Below, in pieces: positions 9,486 to 18,975 of a stretch of DNA of 64,000 bases. Position 1 is the stretch's first letter; each line of letters begins with the position of its first letter. This DNA is from Trichomonas vaginalis G3 (lineage: Eukaryota > Parabasalia > Trichomonadida > Trichomonadidae): NCBI RefSeq assembly GCF_026262505.1, contig NC_067203.1:21619411-21683410 (forward strand). Direction: 5' to 3'. The notes under the pieces are model-generated. The model had not been told where the DNA came from. It saw only the letters and a program-made list of their open reading frames with translations, and made no database searches. The translations under genes and the position numbers were made by a program.

Positions 9486-10890
9486 ATGACAGCAACAAAC
9501 AACAACAGCAACTATATCATTTCTGATGAAAAAGTTATTGATTCATTAGCTGAGGAATTAGTTGTGGCAGAAACTAAAACCCTCAACGAAAGAATTGGTG
9601 AAAACAAGATTGATTTACATAACTACCTCAAACACGATGGAGGAAGAGGAAGGAAAACTGGTATGGCTTTATTAGTAAATAAAATTTCAAATTTAACGAT
9701 TATAGATGTTGATATCAATAAATCGTACAATGATGAACTTAAAGAAACAGTTAGAAAAGACATTTTATCAAAACTTTCGGATAAAGATGTTATCGTTAAA
9801 ACCGCTTCAGGAGGTCTTCACATTTATTGCAACACTAATTTCTTCTATGCAGTTTCGAACAGAATGATTAAATGTTATTCCTGCAATGATTATGATATTG
9901 ACATAATGACTTCTATGGATGATTCAAAACGTTCTTTAGTGGTTATGGCCGATTCAAGAGTTCGCAAGAATGCATCAGAACCAATCAATACATACTCATT
10001 CATTCGTGGAAGTTATGATTCAACATTAACTAGAACAGTAAATGATATATTAAATGATTTGAATATTAAGGTAAGAGTTGAACAAAAGAACGAAGAAATA
10101 AAGAGTATAATGAATGAAAACAAAGATGTAAACATTGACGATAAACTTGCCCAGAGCATAGTTGATGGCATTAGTGATTTTGAAGTACATAATGACGGTG
10201 GAAACATGAATTTAGAAAAAGAAATAACATTATTCACACTGTTTCAAGCTATTAATTCGTTACCTAATCATTTAATTAATGAAGCATACGATAACGTTTA
10301 TAACTTCTGCAATTTAACTGAAAATGCAAAAAGTAATTTTGAAAAAGCACGTAGTAGATATGCACATTTAATGACTTCTCCATTTGTTTTAGTGAAGATT
10401 CTAAAACTATACCAAAAGGAATATTATGATGAATATGTTTTACCTTTATTACGTAAGCCAAAAATAACATTTGATATAAAACTTGATGACTCGTTTTTGA
10501 TAACAGATATTAGACGCAAGGCTGAAAATCATCAGTATAAAAACAGTTCTGAAGTAATTGAGGATTTATCACGTGTAATCCGTTTTGTAGATTGTGGAAA
10601 CAAATATTTCATTCAAAAGGACTATAATATCCACGACAAAATGAATCAAATATCATTCGTTCTTCAGTCAAACATGAAAGAGTCACTCAAAATGATTAAA
10701 TTATTTAAAGAAGAAGGTAAAACAATAACAGCATGGGACGTACTACTAAATCAATTATCCTCATTAACTGTTAAGGGTGTTTGCTTTAAATCTGATTCCC
10801 CAGATGTTTTCTCAACGTTTCAGGGTTATAAATACAACATTCTCGAAAAAGTAGATTACTCAAAAATTGAGATGTTTAGGAATTTCATTA
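9486..10890 (+). pseudogene. Primase-polymerase (AEP type) with D5-like middle, 3' end lost
   Basis: The N-terminal 200 residues look like an archaeo-eukaryotic primase core of the PrimPol type: GGRGRKTGMALLV, LTIIDVDINKS (metal-binding acidic pair) and VKTASGGLHIYC (the sxH-like motif). Residues about 330-470 (ITAWDVLLNQL, DVFSTFQGYKY) resemble the D5-N region that precedes SF3 helicases; a similar stretch is in the family B helicase at 31626-32860. The gene stops at the fusion with the inverted copy at about 10890, so a helicase domain is not present. It would make primers for element replication. The pre-ATG motif is TTTTTTTATTCCTATATAA. Confidence 0.75.
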
Positions 10891-11313
10891 AAGTCGGGCT
10901 GAATATGGTTTAACTAATGAATCATAAATTAAAGCTTGTGCTTCATTTATGGTCTGAAGGACCTGGGTGTTTTGCACCTTTGGTTTTTGTGGCTCAGGAT
11001 TATATAAATTATATAATTCATCAATATCTTCTTCTGTTAATACTTTATTTTTGAAATCTTTCAATTGTTTAAGTTGTGATTTAGTTTTTTCCTTTGTATA
11101 TTCATTATTTTTAATTTTGTCTTTAATTTTAGAAATTATTTTATCATGATATTTCAAAACATCATTTTTATAATATGGATAATAATAATCCATATCATCA
11201 CCCGTTATATTGTTATCATGTTTTTGGAGATATGATTTTAATTCATAATAATTAAGAAAATTTTGATTAAGTACTAAATCATCAATTAAATTTTTTAAAT
11301 CTACGCTATTCAT
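10891..11313 (-). pseudogene. Integrase gene, 5' fragment (copy 2)
   Basis: The fragment encodes the same N-terminal helical region as the copy 1 integrase (start MNSVDLKNLIDDLV) and stops at the rearrangement junction. It lacks the catalytic core, so copy 2 supplies no integrase. Confidence 0.85.
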
Positions 11314-11439
11314 TTATATAAAAATAAAATAAGTGTTTTAAGGGTGCCCGCCTCTTTGAATCATAGTATCAAAACCATTATTTACGGTTCCTTTTGTCTC
11401 TTCTGTGGCATTTTATTAAAAATAAAATTTTAAATTGTA

Positions 11440-14400
11440 TTAAATAAATGGCATACAACATCCATTTTCACAACATACAGCCTTAGTGTGTGCTCCTGTT
11501 AATGCAGTCTTACCGATTGTTAAGCGAGTCATTGACCTGTTTTTAAGTTGTAAATTAATATTCTGACCATCAAATATCACTTTATCATTTATTATATCCA
11601 AATATTTTTTGGGTGTTAATTGCTTATTTTGTCGTAAACTAACACCCTTCATTTTTTGTGCAATCTTTTTAAAATCACTTCCATCAATTGAACCGTTGAA
11701 TGATGTATAACATTTAGGGCATAAAGCAACCATGTTATCACCTTGTTTCTCAATTGCTAAACCCAATAATTTTTTCTCATGTGCTTTTTCTTCAGCTTTA
11801 TTCTTTAATTTAGGTTTAAATTTCTCATCAAAACAGAAGAAATCAAATGGTGCGAATTTGAAAATGTTTTTATCATAAAATTGTTTATCGGTTACAATTG
11901 CTTGAAATGCTTGAGTGTTAGGAAGATTTGGGTCGCCAGCAATAGCCCAATAAGATGAATCAGTATCACCTTCAATGAAATGAAAACGATTAACATCCAT
12001 GCATTTATACATAAAATCATAAATGAAAACTAAATACCAGTATTTAGCATTATCTCAAGTGAAGAATGCCTCTTGTAAACATGTATCACATCTATAAAAT
12101 CTATCTTTAAGCATCACTTGATATGTATCTTCACCTATTTCTCTTATGTTTTTAAACTTATTTGACATACATGCAACGCGTGCCTTCTGTGCATTCATTA
12201 TTTTAGTCTTTGCGTAATTTTGTGTATTCATTGCATCGTAACCATATGATCCATTAAGTGAAATCTTGCAAAATAAACTTTTTCCTTTATTTCCTTCTAA
12301 TTCAGCCTTTTGTCTTTCGTTCATAAATTTGTTCGCAAATTCATTAAAGCAAGTGTTTTTAGTAAATGTTAAAATTGATTGAATATCATCAATGATAAAA
12401 TGAAATCTGTCTATTAGATACCATAGATAATAAGAAGAAAATGGTGGATATTGGTTGTGTGTTGATGCTAACTGAGTTAATTTCCTCTGTTTCTGGTCAA
12501 CTGGTAGATTGTTTGATTTCATGTAATTATACATAAAACTACCAATTGTTTTTTCATCTGTGATAATATCTAAGTTTCTTATTATCGGTAAAAAGTTTAT
12601 GTAATCATTAATGTATTTTTCATCAATGTGACCCTTTACTTCAGCCACGAATAAAGTATTTTTCTTCTTAATTATTCCCAGTGTTTTTGCTTTCTTTGTT
12701 GCTGTATCACAAATGATAACACCATTCAATCTTCCCGGCATATACATTTTATGGTCAGTATATTGAATGAAATCATGAGGATTAGATGAAAATGATGAAG
12801 GATATAATGAATTAAAGTCAACACCAACGAAATGAGTCATAATGTTGGTGGTGTCCTCATTTGATACAGTTTTAGTTTCTGGATTATATGAAAGTTTATT
12901 AATGTGCATGATTCCTTTAAGATTTACTCTATGTTGAACATTTGATAAACCACCAGTAATTCCATTACGGAGAATGTGATAAGCTTCAACTGAATCTAAA
13001 GTCATTGGTAAATTATTTTTAATGCATAATTTCTTAAATTGATTCTTAAACGTTGAACATCTTCATCTTTTATTTGATTTTACGACATTGCAATAACAAC
13101 ACATTAACTGACAATTTTCTTTGGTGTGTGGTTTTTCATTATCGATTCTATCCAATGTTGGTTTATTTGCATATGTAAACGCTTTACCACACATTTTGCA
13201 TTTAGATGAAAGGATTAAATCGTGATAGTATTGAAAATCATCCATTGAAACATTATTTTTTAGTATCCCTTTCTGCTTTTTCATCTTTGTTTCTTATATG
13301 ATTCAATTTTATATTTCCAATACTTTTTCGTTAATTCAAAAACTTGATTCTATCTCTTCTCAGGATATTTTTCATTAGGATTAAAGTCTTTATATGCTAA
13401 AGCGTAACGAATCATTGAAGCATTCGATGATAAAGAAAGATTATGAAGCATGTCAATTTTATAAACAAATGTTTCTTCAATAATTTTATCAATTGGGTCA
13501 ATCATCATAATTTCAACATCTTTATTGCAATAATGAATAAAATATTCTAATCTATTCTTAAAATTTTTAGCATCATTGAGATATATTTGATAATCACTAT
13601 CTGATATAGTTTCTGGGTTAATGCTGAATAAAATGAATCTTTCGTGAATGGTTCCACTTTATATAATTCTTCTTCGTAATTTTCCCATGTGATGAATTGA
13701 TAAGGGAAAAAGGATTTAACACGTGATTTATTGTTTCCGAAATCTTGAGTGAATTGGTCTAATGTCCCACCCGCTATATAATTTCTGATGTCAATAAATC
13801 TCAATTCATATGGAACGTTTGTTTTCTTTACAATGATTTGCTTAAATTGTGAAGATGAACCCAGCATTGATTTTATTTTCCATTTTGCAGTGTTTAAATC
13901 ACGAAGAATTAAATTTAAATCAAACTTTCCCGAATTAAAACCTATGATATTCACTTTATTGAATTCCTCATCTAGAAGTTCTTTAAATGCTTCCTTCTGT
14001 TTTTCATTTAATGTATGAGACAAAGTCCCCGCCGTTTGGTCCGTTTGCGACTTCAATAATTCTTCATATTGTTCAATATTTGATTTAGCAACTAATGAAC
14101 AGGTTGAAAATAAAAACTCAATCCAATCAGAAATAAAAGAATCACTCGAAGTTAAGCAAAAATTCCTCGTATATGTTTTATCATTTAATTTAACCGTTGA
14201 TGATACCATGAATGGTTTTAAGTAAGCATTCAAAGTTGCACACTCAGAAAGTTGTAATTCTTCTTTAGTCTCTAATGTTTCGAAGTCAAAAGTAATATAA
14301 TATCTTGTCGGTTGATAATATTCCTGCAAATTGTGAGCTAATAACCACTGATATATCTTCTGTTTCGTAATATGTGGTGCATATGGTTGCTGTGTCTTTT

Positions 14401-14919
14401 GCAACTGAACGTCTTGAATTAATCTTCCATTATTTTCTTTACATTTCTCACAATGCTTTAAAAATCTTCTTTGGTTTTTCCTTTCTGGGTCATCACGGAT
14501 AGAATAAACTTCTTCTTTACAATATGGACAAACTTTATAGCCGGTGAGTGCTTCTACGTCTGTTATTCTGTCAGCGTGAAGTTTTCCACATGGACTCTGT
14601 GTTAATAAAATATTTACTGTTTCAAATTCTGGATCTATCATTATTGATTCCACTAATGGAAAGTCTACCTTATTTATGTCCACGTCTTCTGGTTGAGGAT
14701 CACAATAATAGAAATCAATATTAACATTTAACATTCTCGCTAATCTCTCACTTTCTGATGAAATGTTAAACCCTTCATAGCATCTATTGCTTCATTTAAA
14801 TAGCTTCTACGAGTTTTAGGATTAGCACCATCAGGAATGTTATAGAAGCGTTTTAAATTCCTTCTACCTTCTGCTCTAATTTGATTATCATTCATTTTAG
14901 CTGTTCCGTTTTTGTTCAT
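11440..14919 (-). pseudogene. Protein-primed type B DNA polymerase with HNH insert, copy 2
   Basis: This is the inverted twin of the gene at 3442-6899, with the same exonuclease, HNH, motif A, B and C and C-terminal cysteine landmarks. Differences from copy 1 are few (for example EYYQPT against EYYKPT). It is broken, but longer stretches remain open than in copy 1, for example the finger plus exonuclease region and the motif A to motif B region. Confidence 0.9.
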
Positions 14920-14967
14920 TTATGTAAGAATAAAAATTAAAAAATAAATAAAAATAAAGTTTATTTT

Positions 14968-16079
14968 TTAAAGCCCATAAAATGAATTAAGAACACATAA
15001 ATTTTTATCATCTGCGACGTGACGAATACATTTTAATTTACTCAAGAATGCGTACCCTGATACATTAAATCTAATTCCTGTCTTATTTAATTTCACAACT
15101 TTGAAAAGGAATGTATGAATAGCTATAAAATGATGAGAAGATGTTTTATGGGTTGCTTCCATTTTTTCTGAAATAAATGAATAAATATAATGCTTATACG
15201 TTTTCATATCTTTTATATTCTTAATAACGAATGGTATAGACCTTTCAACTTCGTCTTCCTTCGGTGCTGTTCTTTCATATGAAACATTATTGGTATCTTC
15301 AATAATGAAACCACAATCACAACAAAATTTTATAGGTTTCCAATGGTTTCTTTTGATATTTTATCTAATAAATCAAAAACTTTATCAACACCTGTGCATT
15401 TATTTAAATAATAATTTGTGTAAATATCATGATCTTCTTTCTTAATCGTATTAGTTGCATATGTCACGTTTTTAAGAGCTTTTTTGAATTTTTCGGAATC
15501 TAAAGGTGGTGAAAGTAGGATACAGGGGTATTCTTCATTATCAATAAATTGTAACTTATGTTTACGAATAAATTTAGTACCTTCTTCTGAAAGTGTTTCG
15601 TCTATTTCACCATCTAATAAATTTTGTGTTGATTCTGAGACATAATTTTTATATCTTTCTTCATGAGATTTCTGAACTTCTGATTCTGAAGCTGGGATAT
15701 TCATTAAACCTTCTACTTCATTTTCATTATATTTTTCAACTTCTCTTAATTCCTTAATTTTTTCATCTATTTCATCTCTTATTTTTTTCAGTCTTTCAAT
15801 TTCATTGTATTCATCATCATCTTTAATCCGTTCTTCATAATATTCAGGGAAAACATCAGGTTCTTTAGGTTTTTCTTCTTCAGATGTGGGATATAAGAAA
15901 TTTATAACATCATCTTTATTCATTTTTCCATCATAATCTAAATCATTTAATAACTCGGCAAATTTTTGACAATTTCTTAAATAATATTTACTAACTTCAT
16001 AACACATCTCATCTAATATATCCTTTATTTCCTCGTTTGTGAATCCTAATTTTTTAACGTTGTTAGTTTTGACGCTCAT
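14968..16079 (-). pseudogene. Family A acidic protein upstream of PolB (copy 2)
   Basis: This is the inverted twin of 2285-3392. The first 249 residues form one frame starting MSVKTNNVKKLGF, which shows that the two frames seen in copy 1 belong to one gene. The downstream part carries CGFIIEDTNNVSYER and the FNVSGYAFLSKLKCIR words. It is broken near its middle. The function is unknown; the position just before PolB suggests a replication role. Confidence 0.55.
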
Positions 16080-16167
16080 TTCATACGAATTAAAAATAAA
16101 TTATTCAAAAATGTAAGACATAATTTTTAAAGTTTATTTTTTTAAAATTTTTTTATTTTTTTATTTT

Positions 16168-16173
16168 TTATTT
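16168..16173. repeat. Target site duplication, left side (TTATTT)
   Basis: TTATTT lies directly before the A run and AGGTAGTGGGG start of the family B element. The same six bases flank the other end at 39886-39891. The copy 1 sequence near 2190 shows the empty site with the motif once. Six bases is the known Maverick duplication length. Confidence 0.8.
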
Positions 16174-16236
16174 AAAAAAAAGGTAGTGGGGCTTCCAGGG
16201 GCTGCGCCCCTTCTAGCCCTGAAGATGTTTAGTATA
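16174..16236. repeat. Family B terminal inverted repeat, left
   Basis: The repeat reads A(7-8)GGTAGTGGGGCTTCC, then the palindromic AGGGGCTGCGCCCCT, then AGCCCTGAAGATGTTTAG to TATAA at 16236. It is matched in inverse orientation at 39814-39885, after which the two ends diverge. The inner palindrome can fold into a hairpin. Confidence 0.85.
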
Positions 16237-16362
16237 ACTTTGTCCGGACAAGTAAGGGTCTATCGTCGCTACAGGAAAAGTTACGGGCGTTCCAAGGAAG
16301 TATACTTTGAGAAGCCTTTTCTGTCACTTTTCGGGTAAAAACATTTTTATTATTATATATAA
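16237..16362. other. Subterminal region of family B element
   Basis: The region has no gene. It starts CTTTGTCCGGACAAG (TTGTCCGGACAA is a perfect palindrome) and includes AAGGGTCTATCGTCG, a word also present in the mariner-like element at about 43325. It ends with TTTTTATTATTATATATAA before the methyltransferase ATG. The left copy has different DNA here. Confidence 0.5.
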
Positions 16363-17181
16363 ATGAATTTTACAAAACCACCGTTACCGTTCTTTGGAAA
16401 TAAGAGTAGATGTAAAGATATTATATTGAGAGAACTTAAGAAACTACCGAATGGTCTAACATTTGTAGATTTGTTCGGTGGAAGTTTCTATATATCCCAT
16501 TTATGTCATACAATATTCCCAGACTCAAAGATTATATGCAATGACTTCGACAACTATATGGACCGTCTCAAACATATACCAGATACAAACAATATATTGA
16601 AAGAGTTAAAAGAAAAGATACCTATAGGTAAGATGGAACGTATACCATTAGATAAGAAAAATATTGTGAGAGAGGTTTTGAAAAAAGCAGAATATATAGA
16701 CTGGGATAGTATATCTGCTAGACTATTATATAGTGGTTCTATAAGAGTTCATGACATTGAAACACTTATGTCAAATGTTTTATATCTTAACTATACAAAT
16801 GTTTTCAAAGAGGACATAGAAAAATATATTGAGGGTATAGAGTTTGTGAGATGTCATTGGACAGAGTTGTATGAAAAATATAAAGACAAGGAAAATATTT
16901 TCTTTATAGTGGACCCGCCGTTCTATAACACATGGGATTTTCAATACCAAGTAGACTGGACTTTGAGAGACTCTTTAGAAACTTTAGACGTTTTACATAA
17001 CCATCCATGCTTTTACTTTACATCCGATAAAAGTGGTTTGGAAACCGTTATGAGATGGTTAGAGGACATACATGACTATGAGTTTAGATATGACAAGATA
17101 GAATATGAGAGAGGTCCTATAAACCGGAGAAAGTGTCATAACAAAGAAATTTTACTAGTAAGTAAATGTGGTTTGAAATAG
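16363..17181 (+). CDS. D12-class DNA adenine-N6 methyltransferase
   Basis: The 272-residue frame is whole. Motifs are PLPFFGNKSR near the N terminus, FVDLFGGSFY (AdoMet-binding motif I) and VDPPFYNTWDF (DPPY-type catalytic motif). It methylates N6 of adenine in duplex DNA if active. It is the first gene inside the left terminal repeat and shares 16 nt with the following 43-residue membrane peptide gene. It could protect element DNA or mark it against host defence; no restriction partner is seen. Confidence 0.88.
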   Translation: MNFTKPPLPFFGNKSRCKDIILRELKKLPNGLTFVDLFGGSFYISHLCHTIFPDSKIICNDFDNYMDRLKHIPDTNNILKELKEKIPIGKMERIPLDKKNIVREVLKKAEYIDWDSISARLLYSGSIRVHDIETLMSNVLYLNYTNVFKEDIEKYIEGIEFVRCHWTELYEKYKDKENIFFIVDPPFYNTWDFQYQVDWTLRDSLETLDVLHNHPCFYFTSDKSGLETVMRWLEDIHDYEFRYDKIEYERGPINRRKCHNKEILLVSKCGLK

Positions 17182-17297
17182 GACTACTTGTTTTAGGTTT
17201 TTTCCATTGTGTCATATATTTATTTGACGTGGCAGAAAGGTACAGAGAATATGAAGATGAACCAATGCCTGCAAATGTCCAGTATATGTACTCGTAA
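17166..17297 (+). CDS. 43-residue single-pass membrane peptide
   Basis: The frame starts MWFEIGLLVLGFFHCVIYLF and ends YMYS. One hydrophobic helix is followed by an acidic tail. The start lies inside the end of the methyltransferase gene, in another frame. Residue-level conservation with the left copy at 790-921 supports a real gene. The role is unknown; a virion or host-membrane protein is a reasonable guess. Confidence 0.6.
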   Translation: MWFEIGLLVLGFFHCVIYLFDVAERYREYEDEPMPANVQYMYS

Positions 17298-17320
17298 GAG
17301 ATATTTTTATCTAATATTAA

Positions 17321-17682
17321 ATGGACGCACAGAACTTAGCGAATGCACAGCAACCTGGACAACCAAACCCAGAGAATATTCCAAATGAAGTTAGAATACA
17401 AACTGCAATGGCAAACTATGGTCAAGTGCCAACAGATGTACAAATGCAAACTGCCATGTCAAATGACGCTGCGTTAGGTTTGCCACATGGTATGCAAATA
17501 TGAGATGGAAAGAGTTTTATACAAACCCTGAAGTGGGATATAAACAACTTTATGCAGATGACGCGAACACAGGAGTTGACCCAGAATATGTTTTCTACCA
17601 GAGGAGAAACAGAATGTATGAGCTCCAGTTAAAGAATGCTATGGAACTCAACAGGAAACGTAAGAGACTAGGCGGACATTAG
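17321..17682 (+). pseudogene. Family B 120-residue protein (broken copy)
   Basis: This is the twin of the open gene at 404-766, with the same repeated IQTAMxN words and basic NRKRKRLGGH end. This copy is broken once. The pre-ATG motif TTTTTATCTAATATTAA is unchanged. No domain is recognised. Confidence 0.6.
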
Positions 17683-17699
17683 ATTTTTACACGTAGTAA

Positions 17700-17942
17700 A
17701 TGGGTTTCTTCAGTAGTATTGGAAACTTCTTCAGAAGAGTTGGAAGAGGTATATGGAATGGAATAAAATCTGTCGGAAGAGGAATTTGGAACGGAGTCAA
17801 AAATATTGGTAAAAGAGTAGGTCAGTTCGTTGGTATTATACCTAAAGACCCTGAACCAGAAGAGCAAGCTCCTGTTATACAACAGCCTGAACCTGCACCA
17901 CAGTCAAGTTGGCAACCAAATCCAACACCTCAACCGTATTAA
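17700..17942 (+). CDS. Amphipathic Gly/Arg peptide, pVI-like
   Basis: The 80-residue frame is whole and begins MGFFSSIGNFFRRVGRGIW. It differs from the left copy by a residue or so (GIKSVG against GIKTVG). Internal repeats of GRGIWNGxK make an amphipathic helix likely; the Pro-rich end may be a flexible tail. Its stop overlaps by four bases the stop of the converging structural gene at 17939. Confidence 0.7.
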   Translation: MGFFSSIGNFFRRVGRGIWNGIKSVGRGIWNGVKNIGKRVGQFVGIIPKDPEPEEQAPVIQQPEPAPQSSWQPNPTPQPY

Positions 17943-18795
17943 AAAATTATATTTTTACCGTTCGATAGTAGTTTGTATATGAAACTAAGTTCTAAGTAAA
18001 ACGCATGGTATAATGGAACTATTCTCTTTCTTCCATCTGTTGTAAACCATACTTGAAAGTCTGAAATACTTCCACTTGGTGGTTCGTATAACTTTGTAGG
18101 TTTTTCGTAAAAGTCATTTGCCAAGCATAAAAAAGAGTTTTGGGCGCCAGAAAATGAAGCATGAACGATAATAGCATCTGAGTCGAAAACATTTTCATAT
18201 GTTCCATTAGGGTTTTCGACTTCATAAAAGTCCGGGTGTACTGGATATTCTGCAGGCTGATTTAACATCCTCATAAATCTATACCATGCCAAGTTGTTAT
18301 ATTTTGTAGAAATATAAACGTTTTCTCCAAGGTCTTCTATTCTATTGATTTTAACAGTTGCATTTTTCCTGTCATATATAATATCGAGATGGTACTCTCC
18401 TTCGTCAATGTTATACTGGTTTGCATATTCGATATAGATGTCGTTTATTTTTTCTTGAAAAGCTTGAAGAGTTGTTTCTAAGTTTACAAGCAAATTCACT
18501 GGTAAAAGTTTTCCCTGTTCAAATTTCTCATACATACGTTTTTCTTTGTTATAGTATCGAACTTCAAAACCGACCGTAAATGGGAACCATGTATGGCTTC
18601 TGAAATGAACTTCATTCTACGAAAGCCAATAGCTTTTGTGACAGATGGGTCTCTTAACCATCTTAACGGGTAGTCAAAACGATAGCCTTCATGCTTTACG
18701 GTCTCTGTCTCAAACTTTTGACCGACATTGGTAAAAAGTTCATCTAATGGTTTAGTTGTAGCAACTCTTGAATTTTCTTTTTCTATTGAAAGCAT
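17939..18795 (-). pseudogene. Beta-rich probable virion structural protein, paralogue 1
   Basis: The gene would code for about 285 residues and is broken about once. Landmarks are YRFDYPLRWLRDPSVTKAIG near the N terminus, AIIVHASFSGAQNSFLCLA and DFQVWFTTDGR with PLYHAFYLELSFIY at the C terminus. The paralogue at 23650-24508 has the same landmarks. The C-terminal pattern recalls jelly-roll capsid or spike proteins, but I cannot assign a named family. It is transcribed divergently from the small gene at 18814. Confidence 0.5.
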
Positions 18796-18813
18796 ATTTT
18801 ATCTAGAATAAAA
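18796..18813. promoter_or_regulatory. 18-bp divergent promoter spacer
   Basis: Only 18 bases separate the start codons of the divergent genes at 18795 and 18814. The spacer reads ATTTTATCTAGAATAAAA, close to a palindrome, so both strands present the T-rich TTTTAT pre-ATG motif. Confidence 0.5.
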
Positions 18814-18975
18814 ATGTCAAATGAAACAGCGTCTATGAGAGAAATACAACACAACCGACAACTCATTATACAAGCTCTAAATAAGAACACAACAAACTTT
18901 TCAAACTATTCTAAGATATCTGAGTCATTGAAAGAAGGAAACTTTAAAACTGACATTAAACCCAATGACAGATGA
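18814..18975 (+). CDS. 53-residue protein overlapping the fibre gene
   Basis: The short frame begins MSNETASMREIQHNRQLII and ends DIKPNDR. It is helical and polar. Its last codons overlap the start of the fibre gene at 18965 by 11 nt, suggesting that the two are translated from one transcript or that this is a fibre attachment peptide. No family is recognised. Confidence 0.5.
   Translation: MSNETASMREIQHNRQLIIQALNKNTTNFSNYSKISESLKEGNFKTDIKPNDR

Larger units (their letters stand above)
1956..10890 (+). mobile_element. Maverick/Polinton family A, copy 1
   Basis: The parts in order are the 3' end of the two-repeat protein gene, the gene before the polymerase, PolB with HNH insert, rve integrase, a 106-residue gene, a repeat-bearing spacer and the primase-polymerase. 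The left part is replaced by the family B insertion at 1955. On the right the element stops at about 10890, where it is fused to the inverted copy 2. Its T-rich intergenic gaps, around 50-100 bp, precede ATGs as TTTTTATN(4-10)AAATG. It is broken, with roughly a dozen breaks, mainly in PolB and integrase. Arms are near identical to copy 2, so it is young. Confidence 0.85.
10891..16173 (-). mobile_element. Maverick/Polinton family A, copy 2 (inner part)
   Basis: This is the inverted second family A copy: integrase 5' part, PolB and the acidic gene, all on the minus strand. It matches 2200-7448 of copy 1 base for base apart from scattered differences. It is cut at about 10891 by the tail-to-tail junction and interrupted at 16173/39886 by the family B insertion; its other part is 39886 to about 40793. 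It has roughly half a dozen breaks. Confidence 0.85.
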
